This document shows positions 36,852 to 47,004 of a stretch of 64,000 nucleotides of DNA, one piece after another. This DNA comes from Humulus lupulus. Taxonomy: Eukaryota > Streptophyta > Magnoliopsida > Rosales > Cannabaceae. Location: assembly GCF_963169125.1 (NCBI RefSeq), contig NC_084794.1, forward strand, positions 72,203,665-72,267,664, in the 5' to 3' direction. A program made the position numbers and the translations under genes. Every line of letters starts with the position of its first letter. Within the stretch, counting starts at the first letter, position 1. Under the pieces are notes generated by a model. That model did not search any database. It saw only the letters and a list, made by a program, of their open reading frames with translations, and was not told where the DNA came from.

Positions 36852-38531
36852 AAGGAACCACAAAAAGGTTAAGGTTAGCTTACCGTCATGGCCATGCCTA
36901 GTGAAGATTACAGCACACCCACCAGGCTCATTGTCTCGATGGCCCGGAGCTCCTTCTCGGTAAACTTGTATATGTGGCTGACGGCGTAGTTCGCCGACTC
37001 ATACACCGTTCCCCGAAAGGCCTCGGGGATCTTCTCCAGGTCTTGGGGATTGACTGGGATGCGTACATCAGAAGGTACGATGGCCGATGTCCCGACCTCC
37101 GTTCCCACATCCCGGGCAGCGAGTGGAGCTCGCAGAGCCGGTGGAGGCATATTGCTTCCCCCTGCAGCAGGAAGGACCGCTCCCGCGACCTGTGCAGCTG
37201 GGGCTTGATCCTTCTCCTTCGCAGGGGACTTGGCGGGTGTCCCGGCGGCGTTCTTGGACGTCTGGAGCCTCTTCGCTCTTGGCCCCGCGGCGGCGTTCCC
37301 TCCGAAAACCGCACCTCGAAGACTCGACTCGGGCTGAGACATATCTTCTGCCAAGGCAAAAACATGGTGAGTGCGAGAATTAACGATCATGCAAAAACAA
37401 AAGCGAAGGGATAAAGAAAAATTCATGTGTACTAAGGGAATCCTACCCCCCGGGCTAGAAGAAGAATCTAAGTCGATCACTTCCCGAGCTGGCGCAAGTT
37501 CTGGGTCCGGGTCTGACTCAGGGCTAGATTCCTCTACATACTGCCTAAGCCCCGGAGCTACGTCACCCCTCCTGAGCGATGGCCATGCTCGAAGGTTGGT
37601 CCCATACTCCTCGAATAGGATCGACCTAAAGGCTAGGGTGTTATCTACTACTACGGTACCCCTAGGTCGGCTATCTTGATAGTCCAGCACAAGCCGGTCA
37701 ACACAATGGAGCAGGGTTGTGTTCAGGTCCGAATCGCTCCAGTGACGATGGACGAGCTACCTAGGATTGAACCTAGCCAGCCGGGGCTCTGTTGTGGCCC
37801 TATCTAGACTCCTAAACGTGTAAGGGTTACCTTGACCAGAAGGACCCGCGGCTGCTCCGGATTGGATCCTCTCCTCGCCCGTCACCGGGATGACCTCCAA
37901 GGTCCGCTTCCTGTTCCTCACGAGCGGAACTTCGTCGCCCTCGTCCTCCTCATCCTCGTCTTCCGCGACCTCCTCCACGATGATGGGTCTGGTGTCGCGA
38001 GCTGGGGGAAGCCCCTGGGGCCTCCTGAGGTTCAAAGTCTGATTTGGGAAAATCAGCTTGCAGGCCACCATCGTCTCGTCTGTTACGAACACACGATAAT
38101 CCTTCTCGCTGGGGGGCAAGCCCGCCAGCGTCTCGTATTGGGCCCCGAGGGTCATAGATTTCTCTGTCCTCGCGAAGATGGCTGCGGAAATAGCCTAAGT
38201 CAAAAAGGGGTACGGGAGGAGCTAAAACGACACTTAACTTACGAGCTAAGGAGAAAAGATACTTACGAGGACGATTGAAGTAGTGGAGCTCGCAGTTTAT
38301 AAACCCCGTCGACATGAAGAACTGGTCCTTGAAATTGTTGAGGTGGCTGGGCAGCTCGATGACCGCAGCCGTATTGGGAAATCAGGTTAAGTAGTAAAAC
38401 TCGTCGCCTCGCCCCCGCTGGTCCGGGCTGGCTTTGAGGCAGAAAAAATATAAAATATCCGCAGGAGTGGGGACCCCCCACTCATGCTTCTGAAACAAGT
38501 ATTTCAACCCAGCCAGTAAGCGATAAGAGTT

Positions 38532-38555
38532 GGGGGGGGGGGGGGGGGGGGGGGG
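38532..38555. repeat. Poly-G run (24 bases)
   Basis: An uninterrupted G run that encodes prolines in the antisense gene. It sits where the reading frame of that gene is expected to pass through a short LPP segment. Confidence 0.95.
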
Positions 38556-38956
38556 AGCTGAAACGGTGTCAACCTCACATAATTTAGGAAATCAGCAAAA
38601 TACTGATCCAGTGGGAGAAAGGCCCCCGCCTTAAAATGTTCGCCGCTCTAGGCCGCGAACGACTCGTCGAGCGGCGCACAGCTCCGCTCGCCCTCTGCAG
38701 CAGGTCGGGCCACCACGGATGCTTTCCCCAAGGCGATGTTTTGGGAGAGAAAGATTTTGTTGATCTTCGTCTGGTCGGTGACCTTTGAGACGATCCTCTC
38801 CGCCTCAAAGAAAGCGTCGAGGGCGACCTCGACCTCCTGCTCCACCGCCGGCCCAAAGTTGGGGATTGGGGAGTCTGGCATCACCGCCTTTCCTTTGTCC
38901 TGCTGTGAGGCCGAGCTGCTGACGGTCTTCTTGGGGGCATTCCTTTTCGGTGCCAT

Positions 38957-39939
38957 CTAGTCGCCTAATGAACAAAAGAAAACATTTCAGAAAAGGCGAC
39001 CCAAGCGTGAGGAAAAGTCAAATGTTATTTACATGAGCTGAGGTAAGCCCAGCCCGTGGAGAGTGGGACTACGTGGTTCGATGAACACGCGCCTGTGCTC
39101 CCAACAGATCCCCGATTACTCGGAATTCGTGTGTCAGGAGGGTCAGGATAGAATTTTCCTTGGGAGGAAAGTTTCAGTAGGCAAAAAAATGCAAAACCGC
39201 CTGTGAAGCGTGTTCCCTAAGCTACCCGGTTTTGCACCCAAAAGTTCCAAAACTCCTACCCAGAAATTTTCCCCAGAAAAAGCATCCTGTAAACCATACT
39301 CTTAAACGATTTCCTACAGCAAAAATACCCTAGCCTAAAAAGGGGTTTTCACCCTCCATATCCAAAAAACCCAATACGACCATGCATGCGGCTACAGTAA
39401 AATATTTACCTAAGCTACAGTGAAATACATTTCCAAAACACACATGGTCAGAGAACTTAAAGTGTTTGACTGGGAGGTGGGTGAAGGTATTGCCTGGGTG
39501 AAAGCTTCATCGGAGTACCTGCTTCCAAAGCTTTGAAGAAATCCTGACGTCTGAGCCTCTTGAACGCTAAGTATAACAGTCACAGAGAAGAGGGTTTTTT
39601 CTTTCGTCTGAGATGAAGAGAGAAGAAGAAGAGATTCGGAAAAAATTCAAATGAAAGGGTGGCCCGTGCGTAGGGTGGCCACCCCTTTTTATATACGTGA
39701 AAGGTCATGTATAGAGGGCCGTTGGATGACCCTGATGAGGGATCCGAGGCCCTCCACTCGAAATACGAAACGACGGCTGAGCATAGGCTAGGCCATTTAA
39801 TGCGGTTCTCGTAAGGCGTACTGTCACCAACCACGATGTTCCACGTATCAGGCACCTGCGTAAGAGGTGGAATATGAAGAGTTCATGGGGAAGCCTAAAA
39901 GCCCCTACTACAGTCTTACCCGACGTGGCATACCACGAG
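38957..39939 (+). other. Gypsy B 3' region, no further gene
   Basis: The region upstream (in antisense sense) of the antisense gene. A TATATAAAAAGG box on the minus strand near 39699-39688 could serve as its promoter. Short frames here are not supported. Confidence 0.45.
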
Positions 39940-39957
39940 CAGGGGCTTGGGGACAGA
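39940..39957 (+). promoter_or_regulatory. Gypsy B polypurine tract
   Basis: CAGGGGCTTGGGGACAGA directly precedes the 3' LTR. Confidence 0.75.
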
Positions 39958-40724
39958 TGTACGCCCTGTTTTTCCCACGAGCTTATTAGCGAGCCGAGTT
40001 GCGGCCTAATCATAGTTATCTCGTGGACGTCACCGCAGACCGGAGCTTCTGTCATTAGGTCGTACCTACCTAGCTTGAGGAAACTCCATGGGCTCACCTT
40101 CATTGCCCAAGACTGGGGCAGGGATTCTGAAGGCCAAAGGTCGAGTCAAGTATGCAGCTCGTGGTGCGAGCTGGATATGGAGGCTATGACCCTTTGTGAA
40201 GTCGACACACGCAAGGTAAACGTGCATATATCAGACATCACGTGTCTGATATCCCCCTGACTTCTCGGACACGCAGTAGGAACATGCGTATTCAGACACC
40301 CACGATTGGGTTGGGCCGTGCGGCCCATTATCTCCTTACCTATCGATTTGACCACACTAATGTGTCAGGTTTAGGAATTAATCATGAATGTCACAAAGCT
40401 GATGTGATAGATAAGAGGGTCACGGGATGACCTTCTTACCAACTCCCAGGTGCCTTCTCCTATAAATATGGAGACCCTGGGACTTAATAAGGGTTGGATT
40501 CTCTATTGTAAAAAAAAAAAAAGGCCCTGTATCAAATATCTAGTATAGAGCAATAATACTGACTAGTGGAGTAGAAGGATTTTAACCTTTGAACCACTTA
40601 AAAAACGTGTCTTGAGTCACCTCTTTCATTCTCTAAGATCATATATCTGTTACGGTTCTACATTTAGCACTAATCCCTTTCTCTTCTTCTCTTAATTACC
40701 TGTTGGCGAAGAACCGCGTCAACA
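39958..40724 (+). repeat. Gypsy B 3' LTR (767 bp)
   Basis: It matches the 5' LTR throughout and is followed by CTCCA (40725-40729), the second target copy. Confidence 0.95.
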
Positions 40725-41207
40725 CTCCATTTCTTTCAATGTGATTGGACGACCACCCATTCTATCATTAGGATTAAAAACAGCATTGAAATCCCCAAGA
40801 ACCATCCAAGCTTTACTAGGCCAAGACGAGTGTGCCAAATCCATCCATAAGGACCTCCTCATTTCCAAATTATTAGATCCATCAACAAAAGTAATACAGA
40901 AAAAATTCTGATTGTGCAACCTTACTTGAAAGTGTAAGAGCTGATCACTTTCCTGTAACACTTCCAGCTGCACCATTTTAGCATTCCAAATCACTAAGAT
41001 TCTACCTTCCACAATTTTACTACTGTAAAACTCCCAACCATAAAACATAGTGTTCATAACTTCTTTCAGTTTAACTCCCCTGATTTTTGTTTCAAGAAGA
41101 GCCCCAAGCCCAACTTTATTCAGCCTACATGCATCCAGAATGATCTTCTGTTTATTCACCTTATTCATCCCTCTAACATTCCAACTCATTATGTTGATGC
41201 AATCCAT
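40725..41207 (-). pseudogene. LINE ORF2, upstream part: N-terminal endonuclease
   Basis: It starts MDCINIMSWNVRGMNK, the usual opening of plant L1 ORF2, and carries ALLETKIRG and VLGDFNAVFNPNDRMGG, core motifs of the AP-type endonuclease. The frame is cut by gypsy B and resumes at 27968. Its start overlaps the end of ORF1 by about 35 bases in a different frame. Confidence 0.92.
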
Positions 41208-42525
41208 GAATATTTGATTTGATTAGGACTGTAATTACTGGTTTCTGACCTTCCTGGAGAACACTAAACTGGTTTATGGCTTGTTTAACAGAAATCTGAA
41301 CTCCATGCCTCTTGACTCTTGTTGTTTTCAGAGAAATCCAGTTATCCTCTACTGGGATAGGAGAATCCTGGCCTTCAGCTAACTGAGATGAGCTAGAATG
41401 ATGATTTAAACTAGTATCAGACGAGCTAACATTAAGCTTAGGTTCAGATCTATATCCATTTTGGCAATCTACCTTCTCAACCACTTCTTGTTCTGTACTT
41501 AAACTACCAGTATTTCCTTCCATTTGCTTCACCTCTTTCTTCCTCCAAACAGCTTCAGAAACAAATTTACAAGAAGAAACTGAGTGACCCAATTTCTTAC
41601 AATTTGAGCACTTTGTTGGCAGCCATTCATAGTCAATAATCTGTTCCGCAATTTTCCCTTTCTCATTAAAATAGCTAATGAACTTCAGAAGTGTATCAGC
41701 AATCTCCATCTCAACTAAGACTCTAGCAAATTTAATCATAGAACAATTCTGAGTAATTTTGTCAATCATTAGGGGTTTTCCTATTGTGCTAACAAGAGCA
41801 CTCAGACAGTTCACTCCCCAGTATTGCAACCCAAGATCAGGTAGCCTAATCCATATTGGAACAGATTTGATGGATTTCAGAGACTCAACATCAGTGGTCC
41901 AAGGCCGGAGGACAACAGGTTTCCTATCAAAGTGCACAACCCCTGATTCTAACACTAGATCCCTTGTTGCCTCATCTCTGAATTTCACCATAGTAAATCC
42001 AACATTCATTTGGGCAACACTCACAATGCCAAGTTTTCCCCAAATCCTTTTAACAAAACCCTCAAACACTGTCAGAGGAGGATTTTCCCCAATTACAACA
42101 CATATTATCGCTGATTTCCAGAATGAAGCTTCTACTTCAATCTCATCCATGTCCAATTTCGCAACAATCTGCCCATCCTTCTGATATGGTTCTGAGTAGT
42201 GAAGCTTCGTGCCACCATAAGAGGGAATCGATTCGCGAAACTTAGCCTAAGTTTCCTTAGCTGAGTCCTGGAAGGATTGCTCTTCGACTTCTTCAGCCCA
42301 GTTCGTTGTTTCGTGGTGCATTTCAAGATCGTAGTTCTTCTTTGAACCTTCATCCAAAGACCGAACATCATACTCTTGTTCTTCCGTAATCCCTGATCCT
42401 TTAGGTTCTTCAATCGCTGGTTTTTCACGATGAATTTGTTCAGAATTCTCACCATTAGTTGAAGGGAGCTCCGAAGAGATAGCAGGTTTTGCAAGCTTCA
42501 ACCCAGGTTTTCGCCTCCTCGCCAT
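41173..42525 (-). pseudogene. LINE ORF1 (nucleic-acid-binding protein)
   Basis: It starts MARRRKPGLKLAKP only ~36 bases from the LINE 5' end. A single TAG at 42247-42249 splits an otherwise continuous ~450-codon frame. The middle carries a DUF4283-like domain (SFWKSAIICVVIGENPP, VVLRPWTTDVESL). A CCHC knuckle, CSNCKKLGHSVSSC, lies near 41628-41587. A hydrophilic C-terminal part follows. Plant L1 ORF1 proteins bind the element RNA. The start is chosen by its position next to the target duplication. Confidence 0.9.
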
Positions 42526-42561
42526 GGAAGAGAGAGAGCCTGAGCAACACGCTTTCTTTTT

Positions 42562-42576
42562 TATACCCTAGTTGTT
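42562..42576. repeat. LINE target-site duplication, right copy
   Basis: An exact copy of 24968-24982; beyond it the gypsy A leader resumes. Confidence 0.95.
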
Positions 42577-42770
42577 ATTAGTATAGTTTCTTTATTTATT
42601 TTGAATTTGTGATTGTAATTAGTGAAAATATTTTTCCAAATGAATAAAGTTGTTATTTTTGAATGGTTTGTTTAAATTTGATTTTTTTTACAATCATAAT
42701 TAACTTAGAATAAATTCAATAAATAATGACTAAGTTCGATGAGGGTAGATACAAATCAATGAACCGGGTT

Positions 42771-42840
42771 CTGTATTGAGAGTTTAGGGGGCCATAGTAG
42801 TGGGAATGATTTTACTGATCCTAGCCCTCCCTCAATATGG
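42771..42840 (+). ncRNA. Gypsy A leader stem-loop, same loop as the copia leader
   Basis: CTGTATTGAG (42771-42780) can pair with CTCAATATGG (42831-42840), ten pairs including two G-U. The enclosed sequence GGGGGCCATAGTAGTGGGAA differs at one position from the copia loop at 10405-10424. The stem arms differ in sequence from the copia stem but keep pairing and length. The inner 6-bp stem seen in copia is only partly kept. Function is unknown. Confidence 0.55.
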
Positions 42841-43102
42841 TTAACTTTGGAACAGGGACAAGTTTTGAGCCTGAGAATTAAGTCATATAGGGTGGTTAGA
42901 AACAGACTTAGAAAATAATAAAGGTGGTTTAATATTCTAAGTATAGAAACACACACTAATTTTTAAAGAAGGCTTACATAATTATTTCATAAGAAATCAT
43001 AACTGATAAGTCCGAATTATGTTTGCTTATACTAAGTTTTTGCCTTAGAAACTATTAGGGTAAGTTCTAGCTTGTTTCTCTCAACACTTAGAATTTTGCC
43101 GA

Positions 43103-43480
43103 AGATGTCGCTCCGAAGGTCTGCACGCACTAACGACAATGCCCCTTCACCACCAACGAGGCTCACGAAGCCCCTCTAGTCCAAAGAAGGGGAACACGTG
43201 CTACTACTGTTGCTACTAATAGAAATGCACCGCCTCTAGTTGACAACAATGGTGAAGTTATTCGGTTACGACAACAAGTAGAAGAACTACTGCAACAACA
43301 ATGACAACCTCAACCACAACCTCAACAAGCAACTCAAGCACCCCAGCCAGAGCAGAATGGAGGATGTCCAAATGGCGGCTATCCGAATGGAGGATATCCA
43401 TACGGGGGATGGCCGATGGAAAATTTTGCACCCTATCCAACTCAGCACATGGAACCAGTCTACGAGCATTTTCGGAAGTG
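43103..43480 (+). pseudogene. Gypsy A gag remnant
   Basis: It starts MSLRRSARTNDNAPSPP, a usual Tekay gag opening, continues as glutamine- and proline-rich text, and then joins protease sequence directly. Roughly a kilobase of capsid and zinc-knuckle sequence is missing. A TAG stop occurs near 43178. Confidence 0.7.
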
Positions 43481-43484
43481 ACAC

Positions 43485-45864
43485 ACTCGTATATCTCGCT
43501 AGGACTGATAAAGAAATTAGACAAACCTTGTGAAAAGATTTAGAACTAGGTTTGTTACGAAATTGCCTTCGGGCGAAGTAGTTCTATCATCACGAATAGC
43601 ACGAGGAGTACCGATCAAAGTCGAGGGCACAGAACTAGAAGGAGACCTGATAGAGTTAGAGATCAAGGACTTCAACGTAATACTGGGCATGGACTGGCTA
43701 GTAAGGCATGGCACAAACATTGACTGTAGACGCAAGCAAGTGACGTTCGAAACTCCTGAAGGTTAGAAACTATGTCTTATGGGAAAGGTTTCAGGACTAC
43801 GGACACCGCTCATCTCATCTCTCAAAGCTCAAAGGATGATAGAGAAAGGATGTCACACATTCTTAGCCAGCGTTACAGATGTGGCACAGGAAACACCATT
43901 AAAGGTTGGAGACGCCCGCATTATAAAGGAATTTCCAGAGATATTTCCTGACAACTTACCAGGGTTACCGCCTACTTGGGAAATTGACTTCACAATCAAA
44001 CTAGTACCGAGAACCAAGCCTATCTCAAAGGCACCATACCGAATGGCACCTACAGAACTCAAGGAATTGAAAACGCAGTTACAAGAGCTCTTGGACTTGG
44101 GTTTCATCAGACCAAGCCATTCGCCATGGGGAGCACTGGTTCTATTTGTGAAGAAGAATGGTGGAAGAATGCGGATGTGTATCGATTACTGCGAGCTGAA
44201 CAAGGTAACACTTAAGAACAAATACCCGCTACCCCGGATCGACAACTTATTTGATCAACTCTGAGGAGCGACTGTATTTTCAAAGATTATTCTACGATCT
44301 GGTTATCACCAGCCCAAGGTAAGGGAAGAAGATATACCAAAGACAACTTTTAGGACTCGATACGGACATTACAAGTTCCTAGTTATGTCTTTTGGTCTTA
44401 CCAACGCTTCAGCCGTATTTATGGACTTAATAAATCGGGTCTTCAAGGATTTCTTTGAAAAATTCATCATGGTATTCATTGACGATATATTGGTGTACTC
44501 CAAGGACAAAGTCGAGCACGAGGAACATTTAAGAGTGACCATGCTGCGACTAAAGGAGCATCAACTTTATGCCAAATTCAAGAAGTGCAAATTTTGGCTA
44601 TCACAAATAGCGTTCCTTGGCCACATAGTATCCAAAGACGGAGTCGCTGTAGACCCAACTAAGGTAGAGGCTGTGAAGGATTGACCAAGACCTAAGAATG
44701 CGTCAGAAGTTAGAAGTTTTCTCAGGCTAGCAAGCTATTATCGAAGATTTGTAGAAGGCTTTTCTAAGATAGCCACTCCGCTTACCAACCTGACCCAGAA
44801 ACAACAAATGTTCAATTGGACGGATAAATGTCAAGAGAGCTTCCAGTTGCTCAAAGATAAATTATGCTCAGTACCAGTACTTTTCATACCGACACCCAAC
44901 GACAAGTTTGTAGTATATTGTGATGCATCGAAGCAAGGGTTAGGATGTGTGCTGATGCAAAATGATAAAGTAATAGCCTACACCTCAAGGCAACTGAAGG
45001 AATATGAGCAACACTATCCAACACACGATATGGAGTTGGCAGTGGTGGTCTTCACATTGAAAATTTGGTGCCACTATCTTTATGGAAAACGATGTAAGAT
45101 TTATACGGACCACAAGAGCTTAAAATATTTCTTCACGCAAAAGGAGCTCAATATGAGGCAGCTCAGGTGGTTGGAACTAGTAAATGATTATGATTTTGAA
45201 ATCCTATACCACCTAGGAAAGGCAAATGTAGTTGTAGATGCGTTAAGTCGGAAGAGTTATGGAAACCTGGCAGCATTATCCAGAATTGAAAAAGCCACTA
45301 CTGCAAAAGCTGATTAATGTCAGAATAGAAATAGTCAGGGGTCAACTGGCTAACTTGTCCATCCAGTCGAGCTTACTAGATGATATACGGATCGGGAAAG
45401 GGCATGATGACACGTTAGAATCACATATGGTTGTAGTCAAAGAAGGCAAGACTACGAATTTCTCTATATCAGGACAAGGGTTCTTGAAATATAAAATTCG
45501 GGTATGTGTGCCGAATGACCATGGGATTAAGATGAAAATATTAGAAGAGGCACACACTACCCCATACTCAGTTCACCCAGGGTCGACCAAGATGACTCAC
45601 GACCTTAAAGCACTTTATTGGTGGCTGGGAATGAAGAAAGACGTAGAAAATTATGTGTCCAAATGCCAGCAAGTAAAGGCAAAACATCAACGACTTCCAG
45701 GCTTATTGCAACCGCTTAGTATTCTAGAATGGAAGTGAGAAGACATAGCCATGGACTTCGTGACAAGATTACCACGAACAAATAAGCAACACGACTTGGC
45801 TTGGGTTGTGGTAGATAGACTCACCAAGTCAGCTCACTTCCTGCATGTCAAGACTATGTACACT
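43485..45864 (+). pseudogene. Gypsy A pol, first part: protease, RT, RNase H, integrase start
   Basis: Protease end: SYISLGLIKKLDKPC and VILGMDWLVRHG. RT has [28 protein letters not shown] and [12 protein letters not shown] (near 44474-44509). In RT motif A the sequence reads [10 protein letters not shown] where a catalytic aspartate is expected (near 44287), so that residue is lost. RNase H has [15 protein letters not shown] and [11 protein letters not shown]. Integrase begins with the HHCC finger (HPGSTKMTHDLKALYWW) and WVVVDRLTKSAHFL, and is then cut at 45864 by the palindromic insertion. Stops occur at 43764, 44262, 44682 and 45736, and a frame change near 45310. Confidence 0.93.
45860..45864. 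repeat. Target duplication ACACT, left copy
   Basis: ACACT is repeated at 48339-48343. Removing the insertion and one copy rejoins the integrase coding sequence of gypsy A. Confidence 0.85.
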
Positions 45865-46890
45865 TGGGTCGTAGTGCTTGGGTGTATTTGAGCTGCGGCG
45901 AGTCTTTTTCCAGAAAGCCGAGAAGTCCAAATTTTTTAGTGGCGTCGCAGCACTTTCGTTCGTACGGGTCACGAATTTTCCACTTATTGAAGGGAATTTT
46001 TGGAAATAAGGCAGAAAAATTAAGAGGTCATCGTTTTTAATTAGAGAAATCGCGATATTCAAAGGGAGACCTCTTTTAGAACGAAGAAAACAACAAAGAG
46101 AGAATTGGAGATCAAGCTTTAGAGCAATTGTGACAACCCCAAATCTAGTTTCTTCTCTACCCTTTTTATTTTCTGATTTTACTATGTCTTTCATGGATTT
46201 GATTATGAAAATTTTAATGGAGATTATGAACTAAACTCCAATTTAGGGTTTTTAATGGAGATTGTCTAAAGCTTTCTATAGATTAATGCAATTTCAATAT
46301 TTTTCTTCTATTGATGTGTGATTTATTCATATTTGTGGTTATTACATGTATTTGATTGGGCATCCTATGCATGATTTATGATTTCAATACAAAATTTGAA
46401 AAGTGAGTGTTGAGAATGCTCTAATTGAATAAACATAGGTTTCGACATAAAACGAGAGTATTTGTGTGGCTTGTGTGGCTTTAGGATTATTGCTTAATGC
46501 TGATTATGTGTGTGTTATGCCTCAGAAATGTAGGATAGTGCCATACAATTTAGAATCTATATGTCTTAATCAGAATATAGGTTATTTTATAATCCGCTAT
46601 CACATTAGGTAGAAGAAGAATAACTGATTTGCATTATTGAAATAAGAAGTGGAAGCAATTGAAATTAATTTCCCTATATTTCATTTCTTGATTGAATCTT
46701 GTTTATTGTTTCATTATTTATTTATTGCTTGCATTATTTAGTTTAAACAATCCATTTTTCGATAGCCAAATAGAAACAAAAATTCAATTAATTGGTACTC
46801 AGCTACAGTCCTTGTGGGAACAATCTCACTTATATGAGTTATTACTTATAAAGACGATACATATACTTGCGTGTTGGATTTTTCACAACA
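45865..46890 (+). repeat. Left LTR copy, 5'-truncated
   Basis: It starts TGGGTC, matching the right copy from 48045 leftwards, so the first ~293 bases of the LTR are absent. It ends CACAACA, followed by AGTTTT and TGG. The missing part is about where U3 would be, but I see no clear TATA box just upstream of that point in the full copy. Confidence 0.85.
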
Positions 46891-46899
46891 AGTTTTTGG

Positions 46900-46971
46900 T
46901 GCCATTCCCGGGAATCGAACTCGTGTCATCCGCGTGACAGGCAGGAATACTTACCACTATACTACAACAAC
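46900..46971 (-). tRNA. tRNA-Asp(GTC)-derived copy, 72 nt, followed by encoded CCA
   Basis: Minus strand: the 5' end is GTTGTTGTAGTATAGTGG, the anticodon loop CTGTCAC with anticodon GTC at 46938-46936, the T loop TTCGATT, and the 3' end GGCA then CCA (46899-46897). Length matches plant tRNA-Asp. Several stem pairs are lost (for example the last acceptor pair, and two in the T stem), so it is probably not a working gene. The CCA lies at the primer-binding-site position next to the LTR, which identifies it as a copied primer tRNA and not a genomic tRNA gene. Confidence 0.85.
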
Positions 46972-46998
46972 TTGTCGCGCCGCGGGGCCTAGGGACCA
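46972..46998. other. 27-base junction of unknown origin
   Basis: A GC-rich stretch (TTGTCGCGCCGCGGGGCCTA then GGGACCA) lies between the 5' end of the tRNA copy and the AAAACT that abuts the inverted LTR. Read on the minus strand it begins TGG at the primer-site position of the right LTR but does not match tRNA-Asp well. Confidence 0.6.
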
Positions 46999-47004
46999 AA
47001 AACT

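Larger units (their letters stand above)
36331..38956 (-). pseudogene. Antisense multi-exon gene inside gypsy B (putative gypsy-type transposon family)
   Basis: Minus-strand coding runs opposite to gag-pol. It starts MAPKRNAPKKTV at 38956, continues past a TAG (38649-38651) into FLPLDQYFADFLNYVRLTPF. After a proline run made by poly-C it reads WGVPTPADILYFFCLKASP and FKDQFFMSTGFINCELHYF. A GTAAGT donor follows near 38268 and an acceptor near 38196. The next exon has YETLAGLPPSEKDYRVFV and an acidic stretch (EDEDEEDEGDE). Later pieces end in a coiled-coil-like segment (36861-36331, QELETSLATSKTDLDAAKTE). The middle resembles the Transposase_28 'putative gypsy type transposon' family. Exon joins are uncertain; function is unknown. 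Confidence 0.6.
27974..40724 (+). mobile_element. Gypsy B: Tat-lineage Ty3/gypsy retrotransposon inserted in the LINE
   Basis: LTRs of 764 and 767 bp (TGTACGCCC...CGTCAACA) are flanked by CTCCA at 27969-27973 and 40725-40729. Order: gag, protease, RT, RNase H, a second (archaeal-type) RNase H, integrase, a 4.8-kb 3' region with a 119-bp tandem array and an antisense gene, polypurine tract, LTR. The extra RNase H and the antisense ORF in a long 3' region are marks of Tat elements. By eye the LTRs differ at 9 of the first ~190 bases and less elsewhere. Most pol breaks are single C-to-T or G-to-A type stops. Confidence 0.96.
24983..42561 (-). mobile_element. L1-type LINE, near full length, interrupted by gypsy B
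   Basis: The 15-bp target duplication, a poly-A tail (poly-T on the plus strand at 24983-24990) and two ORFs in L1 order define it. Net of gypsy B it is about 4.8 kb. It is unusually well kept: ORF1 has one in-frame stop and ORF2 two, with no frame change that I found. Its orientation is opposite to gypsy A, in whose leader it sits. Confidence 0.95.

Noticed and set aside
36974..38278. Plus-strand frames opposite the antisense gene
   Set aside because: The minus strand carries the recognisable domain and splice sites; the plus frames are GC-rich shadows.
46900..46971. A working tRNA-Asp gene
   Set aside because: It has several broken stem pairs, an encoded CCA (plant nuclear tRNA genes lack it) and sits exactly at an LTR primer site, so a copied primer is the better reading.
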